Shown: positions 46,005 to 55,161 of the stretch, piece after piece | Position numbering within the stretch: position 1 is the first letter of the stretch | Layout of the letters: every line of letters starts with the position of its first letter | Source of the DNA: an uncultured beta proteobacterium | Lineage (GTDB): Bacteria > Pseudomonadota > Gammaproteobacteria > Burkholderiales > Burkholderiaceae_C | Length of the DNA: 64,000 bases | Reading direction: 5' to 3' | Assembly (NCBI GenBank): GCA_903830985.1 | Contig: CAIKVZ010000033.1 | Coordinates: forward strand, 1-64,000 | Made by a program: the position numbers and the translations under genes | Notes under the pieces: model-generated | The model's input: only the letters and a program-made list of their open reading frames with translations | Databases searched by the model: none | What the model was told of the DNA's origin: nothing

Positions 46005-46724
46005 ATGCAATCTCTGCGCTTTCAACCCCGAATCATTCCGACTTTGGCCACGATCGGCACCCTGATGCTGTTTGTCAGCCTCGGGTTGTGGCAGTCTGGC
46101 AAAGGCGAGCGGCTCGCCGCCGAATTGGCGCAGCACGCGGCGCGCGCGCAACTTGGGCCGCTCTCAGTCGGTGCGACCCTGGTGGACCCCCAACAGTTGC
46201 GCGATGCACCCATCACGGTGCGGGGACGCTATGAGCCGGAGCAGGGGGTGCTACTGGACAACCGCCAGGAAAACGGTGTTCCTGGGGTGCACGTGCTGAC
46301 GCCGTTGAAGATCGAAGGCGGCGAAACCCGGATCCTGGTGAACCGCGGCTGGATCGGCTGGGGCCAGGGACGCAAGACACTGCCCCAGGTGGCGACGCCG
46401 CAGGGCCTGGTGCAGGTCAGCGGTATCGCTGCCGTGCCGCAGGTGAAGAATTTTTTGCTGATGCCGCAGCGTGCCGAAGCCTGGCCCCAACTGTGGATGC
46501 AACTCGACCTCAAGCGCTTTGAAAAGCAGGTGTCATACCCGGTTCAGCCCGTGATCCTGTTGCAGGACAATGGGGACGCGACCGACGGTCTGGTGCGTAA
46601 CTGGCAGCCGCCAGAAGACCGCGTTGCCAAGCACCAGAGTTACGCCCTGCAGTGGTTTGGCATGGCCGTGGCGTTGCTGGTTTTTTATGGCTATGCCAGT
46701 GTCAAGCGCCGAGCCAGTGCATGA
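46005..46724 (+). CDS. SURF1-family oxidase assembly protein
   Basis: This 239-residue protein has two membrane helices flanking a periplasmic domain: IIPTLATIGTLMLFVSLGLWQ at the N-terminus and WFGMAVALLVFYGYA at the end. Conserved ILVNRGWIGWGQ and RYEPEQGVLLDNRQENGVPGVHVLTPL identify SURF1, which helps load heme a into subunit I. The ATG at 46005 is chosen from several upstream candidates. Confidence 0.93.
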   Translation: MQSLRFQPRIIPTLATIGTLMLFVSLGLWQSGKGERLAAELAQHAARAQLGPLSVGATLVDPQQLRDAPITVRGRYEPEQGVLLDNRQENGVPGVHVLTPLKIEGGETRILVNRGWIGWGQGRKTLPQVATPQGLVQVSGIAAVPQVKNFLLMPQRAEAWPQLWMQLDLKRFEKQVSYPVQPVILLQDNGDATDGLVRNWQPPEDRVAKHQSYALQWFGMAVALLVFYGYASVKRRASA

Positions 46725-46784
46725 TGTATTTCCTTCTTTTTGTTGCGCCAGATTGCGCGCTTTTGCTTCAGGTTTGCTAAATTG

Positions 46785-47489
46785 TCCAACCCTCCCGACG
46801 CACCCCAAGTGCAAGCAGCCGCCACGCTGGCCGATCCCATGGACCTGATGGTGCACAGCCTGCCCCGCGGTGAAGCTGCGGCCTTTGCCCCGCCGACCGT
46901 TGCCGGACGCTGGAAGATGCTGGCCATCGTGCTGGTCTGTTCGCTACCGGTGATCGCGGCCTACTTCGCTTACTACGTCGTGCGGCCCCTGGGGCGCGCG
47001 GGCTTCGGTGAATTGATCGACCCGGTGCGCGCCATGCCACAGCACCAAGCCACGGCGTTGCAGGGCGGCGTCACCCCGCTGGCTGCGCTCAAGGGGCAGT
47101 GGCTGTTGCTCGCGGTGGCCGGTGGCGCTTGCCCGCAGGAGTGCCAGCGACGCCTGTACCTGCAACGCCAATTGCGCGGCATGCTTGGCAAGGATCAGGA
47201 GCGCGTGGACGCGGTCTGGCTGGTGAGCGACCAGGCCAGTGTCGATCCAGGCTTGCGCGCCGGGCTGCAGGACGCGACCGTGCTGCGTGTTGATCAGGCC
47301 ACATTGGACAACTGGCTGGTGGCAGCGCCTGGCCATGCCCTTGCCGACTACCTTTTCGTGATCGATCCCCTGGGTAATACCATGATGCGTTTCCCGGCCG
47401 TGTTCGATGGGCCGGGTGCGGCCAGGGCGCGGCGCGATCTGGATCGATTGTTGCGCGCCTCGGCCTCATGGGACCAGCCGGGTCGATAG
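46785..47489 (+). CDS. Oxidase-locus membrane protein, thioredoxin-like periplasmic domain
   Basis: This protein of about 234 residues has one membrane helix (WKMLAIVLVCSLPVIAAYFAYYVV). Its periplasmic part resembles a SCO-like fold: LKGQWLLLAVAGGACPQECQRRLYLQRQLRGMLG carries a CPQEC pair, like CxxxC of SCO proteins. It is probably a copper or thiol-handling assembly factor. The start is uncertain: TTG at 46785 or 46740, or ATG at 46839; I prefer 46785 (MSNPPDAP). It is followed by ctaA. Confidence 0.75.
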   Translation, partial: SNPPDAPQVQAAATLADPMDLMVHSLPRGEAAAFAPPTVAGRWKMLAIVLVCSLPVIAAYFAYYVVRPLGRAGFGELIDPVRAMPQHQATALQGGVTPLAALKGQWLLLAVAGGACPQECQRRLYLQRQLRGMLGKDQERVDAVWLVSDQASVDPGLRAGLQDATVLRVDQATLDNWLVAAPGHALADYLFVIDPLGNTMMRFPAVFDGPGAARARRDLDRLLRASASWDQPGR

Positions 47490-47498
47490 GGCGCACCG

Positions 47499-48620
47499 AT
47501 GTCTGCTCCCACGCTTTATGACCTGGCGCCACTGTGGCGTCTGATGGCGCTGGGCGCCACCGTCGCCTTGCTGCCTCTGGCCTGGGTGCTCTGGCGCCAT
47601 CCATCGCCGGCTCAGCGCCTGCAGGCATTGAGCCTGTTGACCTTGTTTCTGACCTTCGACCTGGTCATGTTCGGTGCCTTCACGAGGCTCACCGATTCGG
47701 GTCTGGGTTGCCCGGACTGGCCGGGGTGTTACGGACAGTCGTCGCCACTGAGTGCCGGGGTTCAGATCTCAGCCGCCCAGACGGCCATGCCGACGGGACC
47801 TGTTACGCACGGCAAGGCCTGGATCGAGATGCTGCACCGCTATCTGGCCACCGCAGTCGGCGTTCTCATCATCGGGTTGACCCTGTGGCAGTGGCGCAGA
47901 CATCGGTCGGGCGAGCAGGCGCTGAGCCCATGGTGGGCCACGGCGACCCTCATCTGGGTCTGTCTGCAGGGCGCGTTCGGCGCGCTGACTGTGACCATGA
48001 AACTCTTTCCCGCCATCGTTACGCTGCACCTGCTGGGGGGCTTGGTGCTGCTGGCCTTGCTGGCGGTGCAGGCCGTGGGCCTGGCGCAGACCGCCGCCGG
48101 AACCCGGCCACAGGCCATCACGCCCGGATTGCGCGGTCTGGTCTGGGTTGCGCTGGCCGTGGTGGCGCTGCAATCGGCGCTCGGTGCCTGGGTCAGCACC
48201 AACTACGCCGTGCTGGCCTGCACGGACTTTCCCAAATGCCAGGACAACTGGTGGCCGCTGATGGACTTCTCACAGGGGTTCAGCCTGTGGCGCGAACTCG
48301 GCATGACAGCCAACGGCCAGTTCCTGGGTTTCGAGGCCCTTACAGCTATCCACTACGCCCACCGCTTGTTCGCGGCGCTGGCCCTGATCATCGCTGGCGC
48401 ACTGGCGGCGAAGCTTTGGCGCCAGCCAGCTCTGCGTCGGCAGGCGCGCTGGCTGGCTGCCATCGCAACGCTGCAGGGGGTGACGGGTTTGAGCAACGTG
48501 GTGCTGGACTGGCCCTTGGTGGCCGCCGTGCTGCACACCGGCGGCGCGGCTGCGCTGGTGGCGATAGTGGTCTGGACTCTTTGCAGCAGCCGGATCGAGT
48601 CACAGGGAAGCCGCGCATGA
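47499..48620 (+). CDS. ctaA: Heme A synthase (COX15 type)
   Basis: This 373-residue, eight-helix membrane protein oxidises heme O to heme A. Conserved histidine sites are in [40 protein letters not shown] and [25 protein letters not shown] and [12 protein letters not shown] are typical extracellular loops. The stop overlaps the ctaB start (ATGA). Confidence 0.95.
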   Translation: MSAPTLYDLAPLWRLMALGATVALLPLAWVLWRHPSPAQRLQALSLLTLFLTFDLVMFGAFTRLTDSGLGCPDWPGCYGQSSPLSAGVQISAAQTAMPTGPVTHGKAWIEMLHRYLATAVGVLIIGLTLWQWRRHRSGEQALSPWWATATLIWVCLQGAFGALTVTMKLFPAIVTLHLLGGLVLLALLAVQAVGLAQTAAGTRPQAITPGLRGLVWVALAVVALQSALGAWVSTNYAVLACTDFPKCQDNWWPLMDFSQGFSLWRELGMTANGQFLGFEALTAIHYAHRLFAALALIIAGALAAKLWRQPALRRQARWLAAIATLQGVTGLSNVVLDWPLVAAVLHTGGAAALVAIVVWTLCSSRIESQGSRA

Positions 48621-49501
48621 AGCACAGTGTCCAGGTGTTTCGGCAGTTCTACGCCCTGGCCAAGCCGCGCGTGATCCAACTTATTGTGTTCTGCGCCCTG
48701 ATCGGCATGGTGCTGGCCGTACCCGGCGTGCCGAGTTGGGCCCAGGTGCGACTGGCCTTGCTGGCCTGCCTTGGCATCTGGCTGGTGGCGGGCGCAGCGG
48801 CGGCCTTCAACTGCCTGGTGGAAAAAGGGATTGACGCCAAGATGCGGCGCACCGCCTGGCGGCCCACAGCCAGGGGGGAACTCAGCGACTTCCAGGCCTT
48901 GAGCTTCTCGGCCGTGTTGTGCACGGCCGGATCGGTGCTGCTGTACGTCTGGGTGAATCCGCTCACCATGTGGCTGACCTTTGCCACCTTCGTCGGCTAC
49001 GCGGTGGTCTACACCGTGATTCTCAAGCCGCTGACGCCGCAGAACATCGTGATCGGCGGCGCATCCGGCGCCATGCCGCCACTGCTGGGCTGGGCGGCCA
49101 TGACGGGCGAAGTCGGGCCCGAGGCCATGATCCTGTTTCTCATCATCTTTCTGTGGACGCCGCCACATTTTTGGGCTTTGGCGCTGTACCGCGTGGAGGA
49201 TTACCGCAAATCGGGCCTGCCGATGCTGCCGGTGACGCATGGCAGCGAGTTCACCCGCGTGCAGATCTTTCTGTACACGCTGCTGCTGTTTGCCGCCTGC
49301 CTCATGCCTTTTGTCTACGGCATGAGTTCCTGGCTCTACCTGCTGGCCGCAACCTTGCTGAGCCTGGGCTTTTGCGCCCATGGCTACTGGCTGTGGCAGG
49401 ACTATTCAGAGGCGCTGGCGCGGCGCACCTTTCGCTTCTCGCTGATCCACCTGAGCGTGCTTTTCGCCGCGCTGTTGCTGGACCATTACCTGCTTGGATG
49501 A
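48617..49501 (+). CDS. ctaB: Protoheme IX farnesyltransferase (heme O synthase)
   Basis: This 294-residue UbiA-family prenyltransferase has about nine helices. The Asp-rich site appears as [20 protein letters not shown] and the second as [17 protein letters not shown]. It adds a farnesyl group to heme B for the oxidase. Start overlaps the ctaA stop. Confidence 0.96.
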   Translation: MKHSVQVFRQFYALAKPRVIQLIVFCALIGMVLAVPGVPSWAQVRLALLACLGIWLVAGAAAAFNCLVEKGIDAKMRRTAWRPTARGELSDFQALSFSAVLCTAGSVLLYVWVNPLTMWLTFATFVGYAVVYTVILKPLTPQNIVIGGASGAMPPLLGWAAMTGEVGPEAMILFLIIFLWTPPHFWALALYRVEDYRKSGLPMLPVTHGSEFTRVQIFLYTLLLFAACLMPFVYGMSSWLYLLAATLLSLGFCAHGYWLWQDYSEALARRTFRFSLIHLSVLFAALLLDHYLLG

Positions 49502-49505
49502 CACC

Positions 49506-50114
49506 ATGAATACTCTTATTCGCCTAAAGTCCCCGGTGCGTCGCGCGCTGCTGGCGGCGCTCTCGTTGGCCTTGCTTCAGGCCTGCACGCAAGAAACCAA
49601 GCCGGCGTTCTCCGCCATCGACGTGACGGGAGCCGAGTACGCCCGCGATTTTCAGTTGACGGACCACAACGGCCAGGCGCGCAGCCTGAAGGACTTCAGG
49701 GGCAAGGTGGTGGTGCTTTTTTTCGGTTACACCCAGTGCCCGGACGTGTGTCCCACCTCGATGGTGGAACTCGCCGAAGTGAAGAAATTATTGGGCCCCC
49801 TGGGTGACAAACTGCAGGGGCTGTTTGTCACGCTTGACCCGGAACGTGACAAGCCCGAGATGCTCAAGGCCTATATGGAAAATTTTGACCCGAGCTTTCT
49901 TGCGCTGTACAGCACGCCCGAAAAACTTCCCGACCTGGCCAAGGAGTTCAAGATCTACTACAAGAAGGTCGATGGCCCCACACCCACGAGCTACACGCTG
50001 GACCATTCGGCCGGCAGCTACGTATTTGACCGTGAAGGCAAGCTGCGTCTGTACGTGCGTTACGGCAGTGGCGTGGCCACGATGGCGGCCGACCTCAAAC
50101 TGCTGCTGCAGTAA
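49506..50114 (+). CDS. SCO1/SenC copper chaperone lipoprotein
   Basis: This 202-residue protein has an N-terminal signal with lipobox LLQAC and a thioredoxin-like fold. Copper ligands are CPDVC in FGYTQCPDVCPTSM and the His in SYTLDHSAGSYVF. It matures the CuA site of subunit II. It is the last gene of the oxidase locus and converges on rpoH. Confidence 0.95.
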   Translation: MNTLIRLKSPVRRALLAALSLALLQACTQETKPAFSAIDVTGAEYARDFQLTDHNGQARSLKDFRGKVVVLFFGYTQCPDVCPTSMVELAEVKKLLGPLGDKLQGLFVTLDPERDKPEMLKAYMENFDPSFLALYSTPEKLPDLAKEFKIYYKKVDGPTPTSYTLDHSAGSYVFDREGKLRLYVRYGSGVATMAADLKLLLQ

Positions 50115-50129
50115 GTTCGGTCGACGGGG

Positions 50130-50143
50130 CGCCTGCTCAGGCG
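50130..50143. terminator. Small inverted repeat between sco and rpoH
   Basis: CGCCTG-CT-CAGGCG forms a perfect 6-bp stem at the convergent ends, overlapping the rpoH stop. The loop is too short and no T tract follows, so it is only a weak candidate. Confidence 0.25.
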
Positions 50144-51078
50144 TATTGCGCCAGGGTCTTCTTCATTTTCTTCATGGCCGCCACCTCGATCTGGCGGATG
50201 CGTTCGGCGCTCACGCCGTACACCGCAGCCAGTTCGTGCAAGGTCATGCCGCCGGAACCGTTGTCGTTCACCTTGAGCCAGCGTTCCTCGACAATGCGCC
50301 GGCTGCGCTCATCGAGTTCTCCCAGCGCCAGCGCGATGCCGTCGCTGGCCAGCATGTCGCGTTCATGGGATTCGATCACCGCCGTGGGTTCATGCCGGGC
50401 ATCGGCCAGGTAAGCAATCGGACCAAAGCCGTCCTCGCCGTCTTCGGTGGGACCGGGGTCGAGCATCACATCACCGCCTGACAAGCGGGTTTCCATCTCG
50501 ATCACGTCTTCGCGCTTGACCTTGAGATCCCGCGCCATGGAGGCGATCTCCGATTCGTTCAAAGTGTCGCGGTGCGTGGCTTCATGGCCCGCTGCGGCCT
50601 CGGCCTTGAAGCCCTGCTTCATGGATCGCAGATTGAAAAACAGCTTGCGCTGGGACTTGGTCGTGGCCACCTTGACCATGCGCCAGTTCTTCAGGATGTA
50701 TTCGTGAATTTCGGCCTTGATCCAGTGCAGCGCATAGCTCACGAGGCGCACGCCGTGGTCTGGATCGAAGCGGCGTACGGCCTTCATCAGGCCCACATTG
50801 CCCTCCTGGATCAGGTCGCCGTGCGGCAGGCCATAGCCCAGGTACTGGCGCGCCACGGACACCACCAGACGCAGGTGCGACAGCACCAGCTTGCCCGCGG
50901 CTTCCACGTCGTTGTCCGATCGCATCTTGCGCGCGAACTCTTGCTCCTGGTCCAGCGTCAGCATGGGCAAGCGGTTCACGGCCGAGATATAGGCGTCCAG
51001 ATTGCCCAGCGGCGGAACCAGCGCCCAGGGGTTGGCCACCGAGAGCGCGCTGGTTGGCGCGAGTGTGAGTTGTGACAT
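50137..51078 (-). CDS. rpoH: RNA polymerase heat-shock sigma factor RpoH
   Basis: This 313-residue sigma-70-family factor has region 2 as LRLVVSVARQYLGYGLPHGDLIQEGNVGLMKAVRRFDP. The RpoH box is the QRKLFFNLRSMKQGF segment. Region 4 is LHELAAVYGVSAERIRQIEVAAMKKMKKTL. It directs heat-shock transcription. GGAG precedes the ATG at 51078. The promoter carries a CIRCE element (separate entry), implying HrcA control of the sigma factor. Confidence 0.96.
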   Translation of the reverse strand: MSQLTLAPTSALSVANPWALVPPLGNLDAYISAVNRLPMLTLDQEQEFARKMRSDNDVEAAGKLVLSHLRLVVSVARQYLGYGLPHGDLIQEGNVGLMKAVRRFDPDHGVRLVSYALHWIKAEIHEYILKNWRMVKVATTKSQRKLFFNLRSMKQGFKAEAAAGHEATHRDTLNESEIASMARDLKVKREDVIEMETRLSGGDVMLDPGPTEDGEDGFGPIAYLADARHEPTAVIESHERDMLASDGIALALGELDERSRRIVEERWLKVNDNGSGGMTLHELAAVYGVSAERIRQIEVAAMKKMKKTLAQYA

Positions 51079-51173
51079 GCATGACTCCTTTTCTTGTCAG
51101 TTGTGGATGAGGCCGCCCGCTTGGCGAACTGGGCGGCGCTACACACCCCCCCAAAAAAATCTGCACCACGCCA

Positions 51174-51206
51174 AATGTTAGCACTCTCTTGATGAGAGTG
51201 CCAACA
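51174..51206 (-). promoter_or_regulatory. CIRCE element overlapping the rpoH promoter
   Basis: On the plus strand TTAGCACTC, nine bases, then GAGTGCCAA (51178-51204) match CIRCE (TTAGCACTC-N9-GAGTGCTAA) with one mismatch. On the minus strand the same bases contain TTGGCA and TAACAT 18 bp apart, good -35 and -10 elements. HrcA bound here would block the promoter. It lies about 100 bp before the rpoH start. Confidence 0.85.
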
Positions 51207-51358
51207 GCCCCGAAAAAACCCTGATGCAAGATCTGCTTGTGATCGGAATTGCAAGCTCAGGTTCCCTGGTTTTGATTTCAAATTTCTTTGTTGACAGGCA
51301 CGGATTCCCAGTATTCGGTAGAATGACGTTTTGTATCACTATCGCTGAAAGTAATCCC

Positions 51359-51913
51359 ATGTTGAAATACCTTTCATCCACCGAGCAATCCCGATTCGCC
51401 GATCTGCAGTCCAAATTGGCGCAATTGGTCATCAGCGACACCGAGCAGCAGGAACTGTCCACTTTGGTGAGCAAGGCGCAAAAATCCGCGGCCGAACGCG
51501 GCAAGGCGATCGAATCCGTGCGGCAATTGATTGCGGACAATGGAATCGAAATTCAATCCGTGTTCAGTGCCGAAGTTATTCAACGCGCCGCAAGCCAGAC
51601 GTCGACCCGTGGCGCGACAAAAAAGTCGAGCAGCAAGGTAAAAGCCGTCAAAGCCACGGCCAGAACCGAGGAAGTGCTGATTCAGGTCAAGCTTGACAAG
51701 AGCGCTGGCGCACCCAGTCGCTACAAGAAGGGGCAAAAACTGGGCAAGTTTGTGTCACGCAACTTCAAACAATTGGACAGCGGAAACCAACTGCTGGAAA
51801 ACCTGCTGCAATACGCCACGCCGCTGGGTAAAACTTATTTTGCCACGCCCGACGGACGCGCCGAACTGGAAGCATTTGCGCAATTCGTGCATCGGACCCC
51901 GGTCAATACCTGA
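51359..51913 (+). CDS. Lysine-rich hypothetical protein
   Basis: This 184-residue protein is not recognised. Residues 1-75 are helical and possibly coiled coil (FADLQSKLAQLVISDTEQQELSTLV). A flexible basic linker follows (TRGATKKSSSKVKAVKATAR). The C-terminal part (RYKKGQKLGKFVSRNFKQL) has a faint resemblance to the DNA-binding end of H-NS-like proteins. The upstream region is more AT-rich than the surroundings. A nucleoid-associated role is a guess. Confidence 0.6.
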   Translation: MLKYLSSTEQSRFADLQSKLAQLVISDTEQQELSTLVSKAQKSAAERGKAIESVRQLIADNGIEIQSVFSAEVIQRAASQTSTRGATKKSSSKVKAVKATARTEEVLIQVKLDKSAGAPSRYKKGQKLGKFVSRNFKQLDSGNQLLENLLQYATPLGKTYFATPDGRAELEAFAQFVHRTPVNT

Positions 51914-52012
51914 GGTAAATGGTCTGCGTTGCGCCGCCACCTTGCGGCGGGTGTTGCGCATGCTGGCGGTGCGCATCGCTGCAATGTTTTGTAACAAAAT
52001 GTGGGTAATTGA

Positions 52013-53083
52013 ATGAATGAGCAGATCGCTGCGGCGCAGCCGCGCCTGACTTCCCTGTCGCACGGTGGCGGTTGCGGCTGCAAGATCGCGCCGGGTGTGT
52101 TGTCCCAGATTTTGCGTGGCACCAGTGCCATGCCGATGCCCCCGGAACTGCTGGTGGGCATAGAAACTGCCGACGACGCGGCGGTGTACCTGCTCAACGA
52201 GAACCAGGCGCTGATTGCCACGACCGACTTCTTCATGCCCATCGTGGACGATCCGTTCGACTTCGGCCGAATTGCGGCGACCAATGCGATCTCCGACGTC
52301 TACGCCATGGGCGGGACACCCATCATGGCGCTGGCGCTGGTCGGCATGCCTATCAACGTGCTGTCGCTGGACACCATCGGCAAGATACTGGACGGCGGGC
52401 AATCGGTGTGCCGTGCCGCCGGAATCCCGATCGCGGGGGGGCACAGCATCGATTCGGTGGAGCCGATTTATGGCTTGGTCGTGCTCGGCCTGGTGCACCC
52501 GAGCCGCGTCAAACGCAATGCCGACGCGCGCGTGGGCGACAGCTTGGTGCTGGGCAAGCCGCTGGGCGTCGGCATATTGTCCGCGGCACTGAAGAAAGAA
52601 AAGCTCGACGCGGCCGGCTACGAACGCATGATCACCACCACCACCCAACTCAACACGCCCGGACCCGCTCTGGCCGCGCTGGAGGGCGTGCATGGCCTGA
52701 CCGACGTCACCGGCTTTGGTTTGGCCGGACACACGCTGGAACTGGCGCGTGGCGCCAAGTGCGGCGTGCGTATCGATTGGTCGCAAGTGCCGCTGATTGA
52801 TGGCGTGCGAGACCTGGCCGCGGCGGGGATGGTCACCGGCGCCTCGGCGCGCAATTGGGCCGCCTATGGCGCCGAGGTGCGGCTGGCGCCGGGATTCAGC
52901 ACGACCGATCAGTCCCTGCTGAGCGACCCCCAGACCAGCGGCGGGCTGCTGGTCACCTGCTCCCCTGCGGCTGTGCCCGAAGTGCTGGCGCTGTTCGCCC
53001 GCCACGGCTTTGCACTGGCGGCGGAAATCGGCGAAGTGATCGCGCTCGAGGCTGGTGAGTCGCCGCATCTTTCAGTCTGCTGA
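52013..53083 (+). CDS. selD: Selenide, water dikinase (selenophosphate synthetase)
   Basis: This 356-residue ATP-dependent enzyme makes selenophosphate. The catalytic Cys/Lys pair is in HGGGCGCKIAPG. Metal-binding DDAAVY, TTDFFMPIVDDPF and GGHSIDSVEPIYGLVV follow, and the C-terminal domain has LTDVTGFGLAGH and SDPQTSGGLLV. No selA, selB, tRNA-Sec or mnmH is in the window, so use for selenouridine or selenoproteins is open. Confidence 0.96.
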   Translation: MNEQIAAAQPRLTSLSHGGGCGCKIAPGVLSQILRGTSAMPMPPELLVGIETADDAAVYLLNENQALIATTDFFMPIVDDPFDFGRIAATNAISDVYAMGGTPIMALALVGMPINVLSLDTIGKILDGGQSVCRAAGIPIAGGHSIDSVEPIYGLVVLGLVHPSRVKRNADARVGDSLVLGKPLGVGILSAALKKEKLDAAGYERMITTTTQLNTPGPALAALEGVHGLTDVTGFGLAGHTLELARGAKCGVRIDWSQVPLIDGVRDLAAAGMVTGASARNWAAYGAEVRLAPGFSTTDQSLLSDPQTSGGLLVTCSPAAVPEVLALFARHGFALAAEIGEVIALEAGESPHLSVC

Positions 53084-53216
53084 AGACTCCGGGCTGTCCC
53101 GCGGGGCGGAACGGCAACAGGGGCCGCGCCAAGTGAGTCGGGTCGGATGCCGCTGACGGTCGTTTATGCTCGCTTGAACATGGGCGATATTGTGGCTAAT
53201 TAGCGAGTTCCATCCG

Positions 53217-54890
53217 ATGCGACAAAAGACAAAGGGCGCGACCCGCGGACTTCTGGCACTGCTGGCTTTGTTGCCCCTGTCTGTGCTGGTTCTGGGCATG
53301 CTCTACATGCTGGGCATGGACCATCTTGAGGGCAGTCCACGCACGTTCCTGCAGGGACTGCAATGGGCATCGGAAACCATCACAAACACCGGCTGCGGGG
53401 CGGATAACCATTGGAACCATCCAGTCATGGCCTTGTTCGTCATTGTCACGCCCTTCATTGGCCAGTTTCTGGTTTTTCTGATTTTCCCGATCCTGATGCT
53501 GCCGTACTTTGAAGCCAAGTTTGAGGTTCGCCTGCAGCATGAGTTGCCACCCATGGTCGGAAAAGTTCTGTTCTATCGCTACGGGCCTGCCATCGAATCC
53601 CTGTTGGTCGAGTTTGATGGCGCGAACAGCCCATTTGTCATTTTTGAAGAAGACATGCAGTTGGCGCGCAGCCTGCACGATCGCGGCTACAACGTGGTGT
53701 TCGGCAAACTGGCCGAAGATCCGGGTGCGATTGCTCGGGTAGACCAGGCGCGCGCGGTCGTGACCAATGCCGGGGACCATGCCAACGCGACCTGTACCTT
53801 TCTGGTGCGCGAATACGGCTACAAAGGCCCGCTGTTTGCGCTGGCTGACGACCCTCTGTATCGGGCGCCCATGCTGCAAATCGGTGCCACAGACGTGTTC
53901 ACACCAGCGCATGTCCTTGGCGCAGCGCTGGCCTCCAGAGCCAGCACCCGTATCAGCCCCCCGGCTGAGGGCATGCACCTGCTTGGCTCGCAAGTCGGGA
54001 TGGCTGAATTCAGGGTTCGCGCCGGCAGTCCGTTGGCCGGCAAGCGACTTGGCGAGCTGCATCTGCGTGAACAACATGGCGTCAGCGTGATCGGTCAATG
54101 GTTGGGTGGCATCTTCACGACAAGTAAAGGACCGGATACCCAGGTGGAGCCCGGTGCCATTCTGGTGGTGGTGGGTGTTCACGCCAATTTGGAAATGGTG
54201 GAGCGAATGGCGATGCCCATTCGCCGAGACGGTCCGATCGTGGTGGCCGGTTACGGCGCGGTGGGCCAGAAGGTCATTGAAATGCTGCAGGACGCAGGTG
54301 AAACCTGCACCGTGATTGATCTCGTTTCAGCGCCAGGTGTCGATGTCGTTGGCAGCGTGCTGGAAAAGGCGAGCCTTGACAAAGCACGGGTGCGGGAGGC
54401 CAGCGCTGTGGTGCTGGCGCTGAGCGACGACAGCGAATCCGTTTTCGCCACTGCGGTCGTGCGCGACTATGCGCCTGAGGTTCCGCTGATCGTGCGGGTG
54501 CTGCGTGCACCCAACACGGCCAGGCTGTACCGCTCAGGCGCTGACTTTGCCATTTCGGTCGGGCAAGTGGCGGGGCAGATCCTGGCGTACCATCTGCTGG
54601 GTGCACAGACAACACATGTTGAAAACCAGGTCAAGTTCATCCGACTGACCGCCGCGAATCTGGTGGGCGAAAACCCGTGGCGCTGCGATGCCATGGAGCG
54701 CACCGGCGCCAAGGTCGTTGCCCTGGAACGCGACGGCGAAGTGCTTGTGGAGTTTGGAGAAGGCTTTGCCGTGCGAACGAACGACATTCTCTTTGTCTGT
54801 GGCTCTGTCAACAGCCTGGAGCGTTACCAGCGGGCATTTCAGGCCCATAACCCAGCCGAAGCGCATCCGGCGATGGTGTCAATTCCATAG
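53217..54890 (+). CDS. Potassium channel with two RCK (TrkA-N/TrkA-C) domains
   Basis: This 557-residue membrane protein has helix 1 (LLALLALLPLSVLVLGMLYML), a pore loop with the filter-like ITNTGCGAD, and helix 2 (MALFVIVTPFIGQFLVFLIFPIL). Two cytosolic RCK units follow; the second NAD-binding motif is IVVAGYGAVGQKVIEML. The usual GYG of the filter is GCG here. The start is the ATG at 53217, not the upstream TTG. It is probably a ligand-gated K+ channel; selectivity is doubtful given the filter change. Confidence 0.85.
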   Translation: MRQKTKGATRGLLALLALLPLSVLVLGMLYMLGMDHLEGSPRTFLQGLQWASETITNTGCGADNHWNHPVMALFVIVTPFIGQFLVFLIFPILMLPYFEAKFEVRLQHELPPMVGKVLFYRYGPAIESLLVEFDGANSPFVIFEEDMQLARSLHDRGYNVVFGKLAEDPGAIARVDQARAVVTNAGDHANATCTFLVREYGYKGPLFALADDPLYRAPMLQIGATDVFTPAHVLGAALASRASTRISPPAEGMHLLGSQVGMAEFRVRAGSPLAGKRLGELHLREQHGVSVIGQWLGGIFTTSKGPDTQVEPGAILVVVGVHANLEMVERMAMPIRRDGPIVVAGYGAVGQKVIEMLQDAGETCTVIDLVSAPGVDVVGSVLEKASLDKARVREASAVVLALSDDSESVFATAVVRDYAPEVPLIVRVLRAPNTARLYRSGADFAISVGQVAGQILAYHLLGAQTTHVENQVKFIRLTAANLVGENPWRCDAMERTGAKVVALERDGEVLVEFGEGFAVRTNDILFVCGSVNSLERYQRAFQAHNPAEAHPAMVSIP

Positions 54891-54990
54891 CTATTTGCGA
54901 GACCCATGCCTCAGCTCGACTTTGAGAGCTTTTCTCAGGCAACACATTCAGTCCCTTTGCTAAGTCCTTCATTTGAAAGGATTTTCATCG

Positions 54991-55010
54991 TCGGAAACAT
55001 TCGGAAACAG
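54991..55010. repeat. Tandem 10-bp direct repeat upstream of mraZ
   Basis: TCGGAAACAT is followed immediately by TCGGAAACAG, 150 bp before the mraZ start. One helical turn of spacing could allow side-by-side binding of a regulator. The remainder of the 54891-55094 gap shows nothing recognisable. Confidence 0.4.
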
Positions 55011-55094
55011 TTCTAAGTACTTGATTTCATTGAAACATTTGTAGACGGAGAGCTTGCTTCAGTCGCTTTTCCTGCTAAAGTGCAAAAAAATGCA

Positions 55095-55135
55095 TTTTTG
55101 TGGTGAAAAGTGGAGTCGATCACTTTTTGTGGTGA
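55095..55135 (+). promoter_or_regulatory. MraZ operator repeats of the dcw promoter
   Basis: A perfect 12-bp direct repeat TTTTTGTGGTGA occurs at 55095 and 55124, with AAAGTGGAG between them. The GTGG cores start at 55100, 55110 and 55129. Such GTGG direct repeats about 10 bp apart are the binding sites of MraZ, which represses its own operon. Confidence 0.6.
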
Positions 55136-55161
55136 CTTCAATTTGGCGGGGGTATGTGACG

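Noticed and set aside
51291-51324. TTGACA and TAGAAT as a promoter of the 51359 gene
   Set aside because: Spacing is 22 bp, too long for a sigma-70 promoter.
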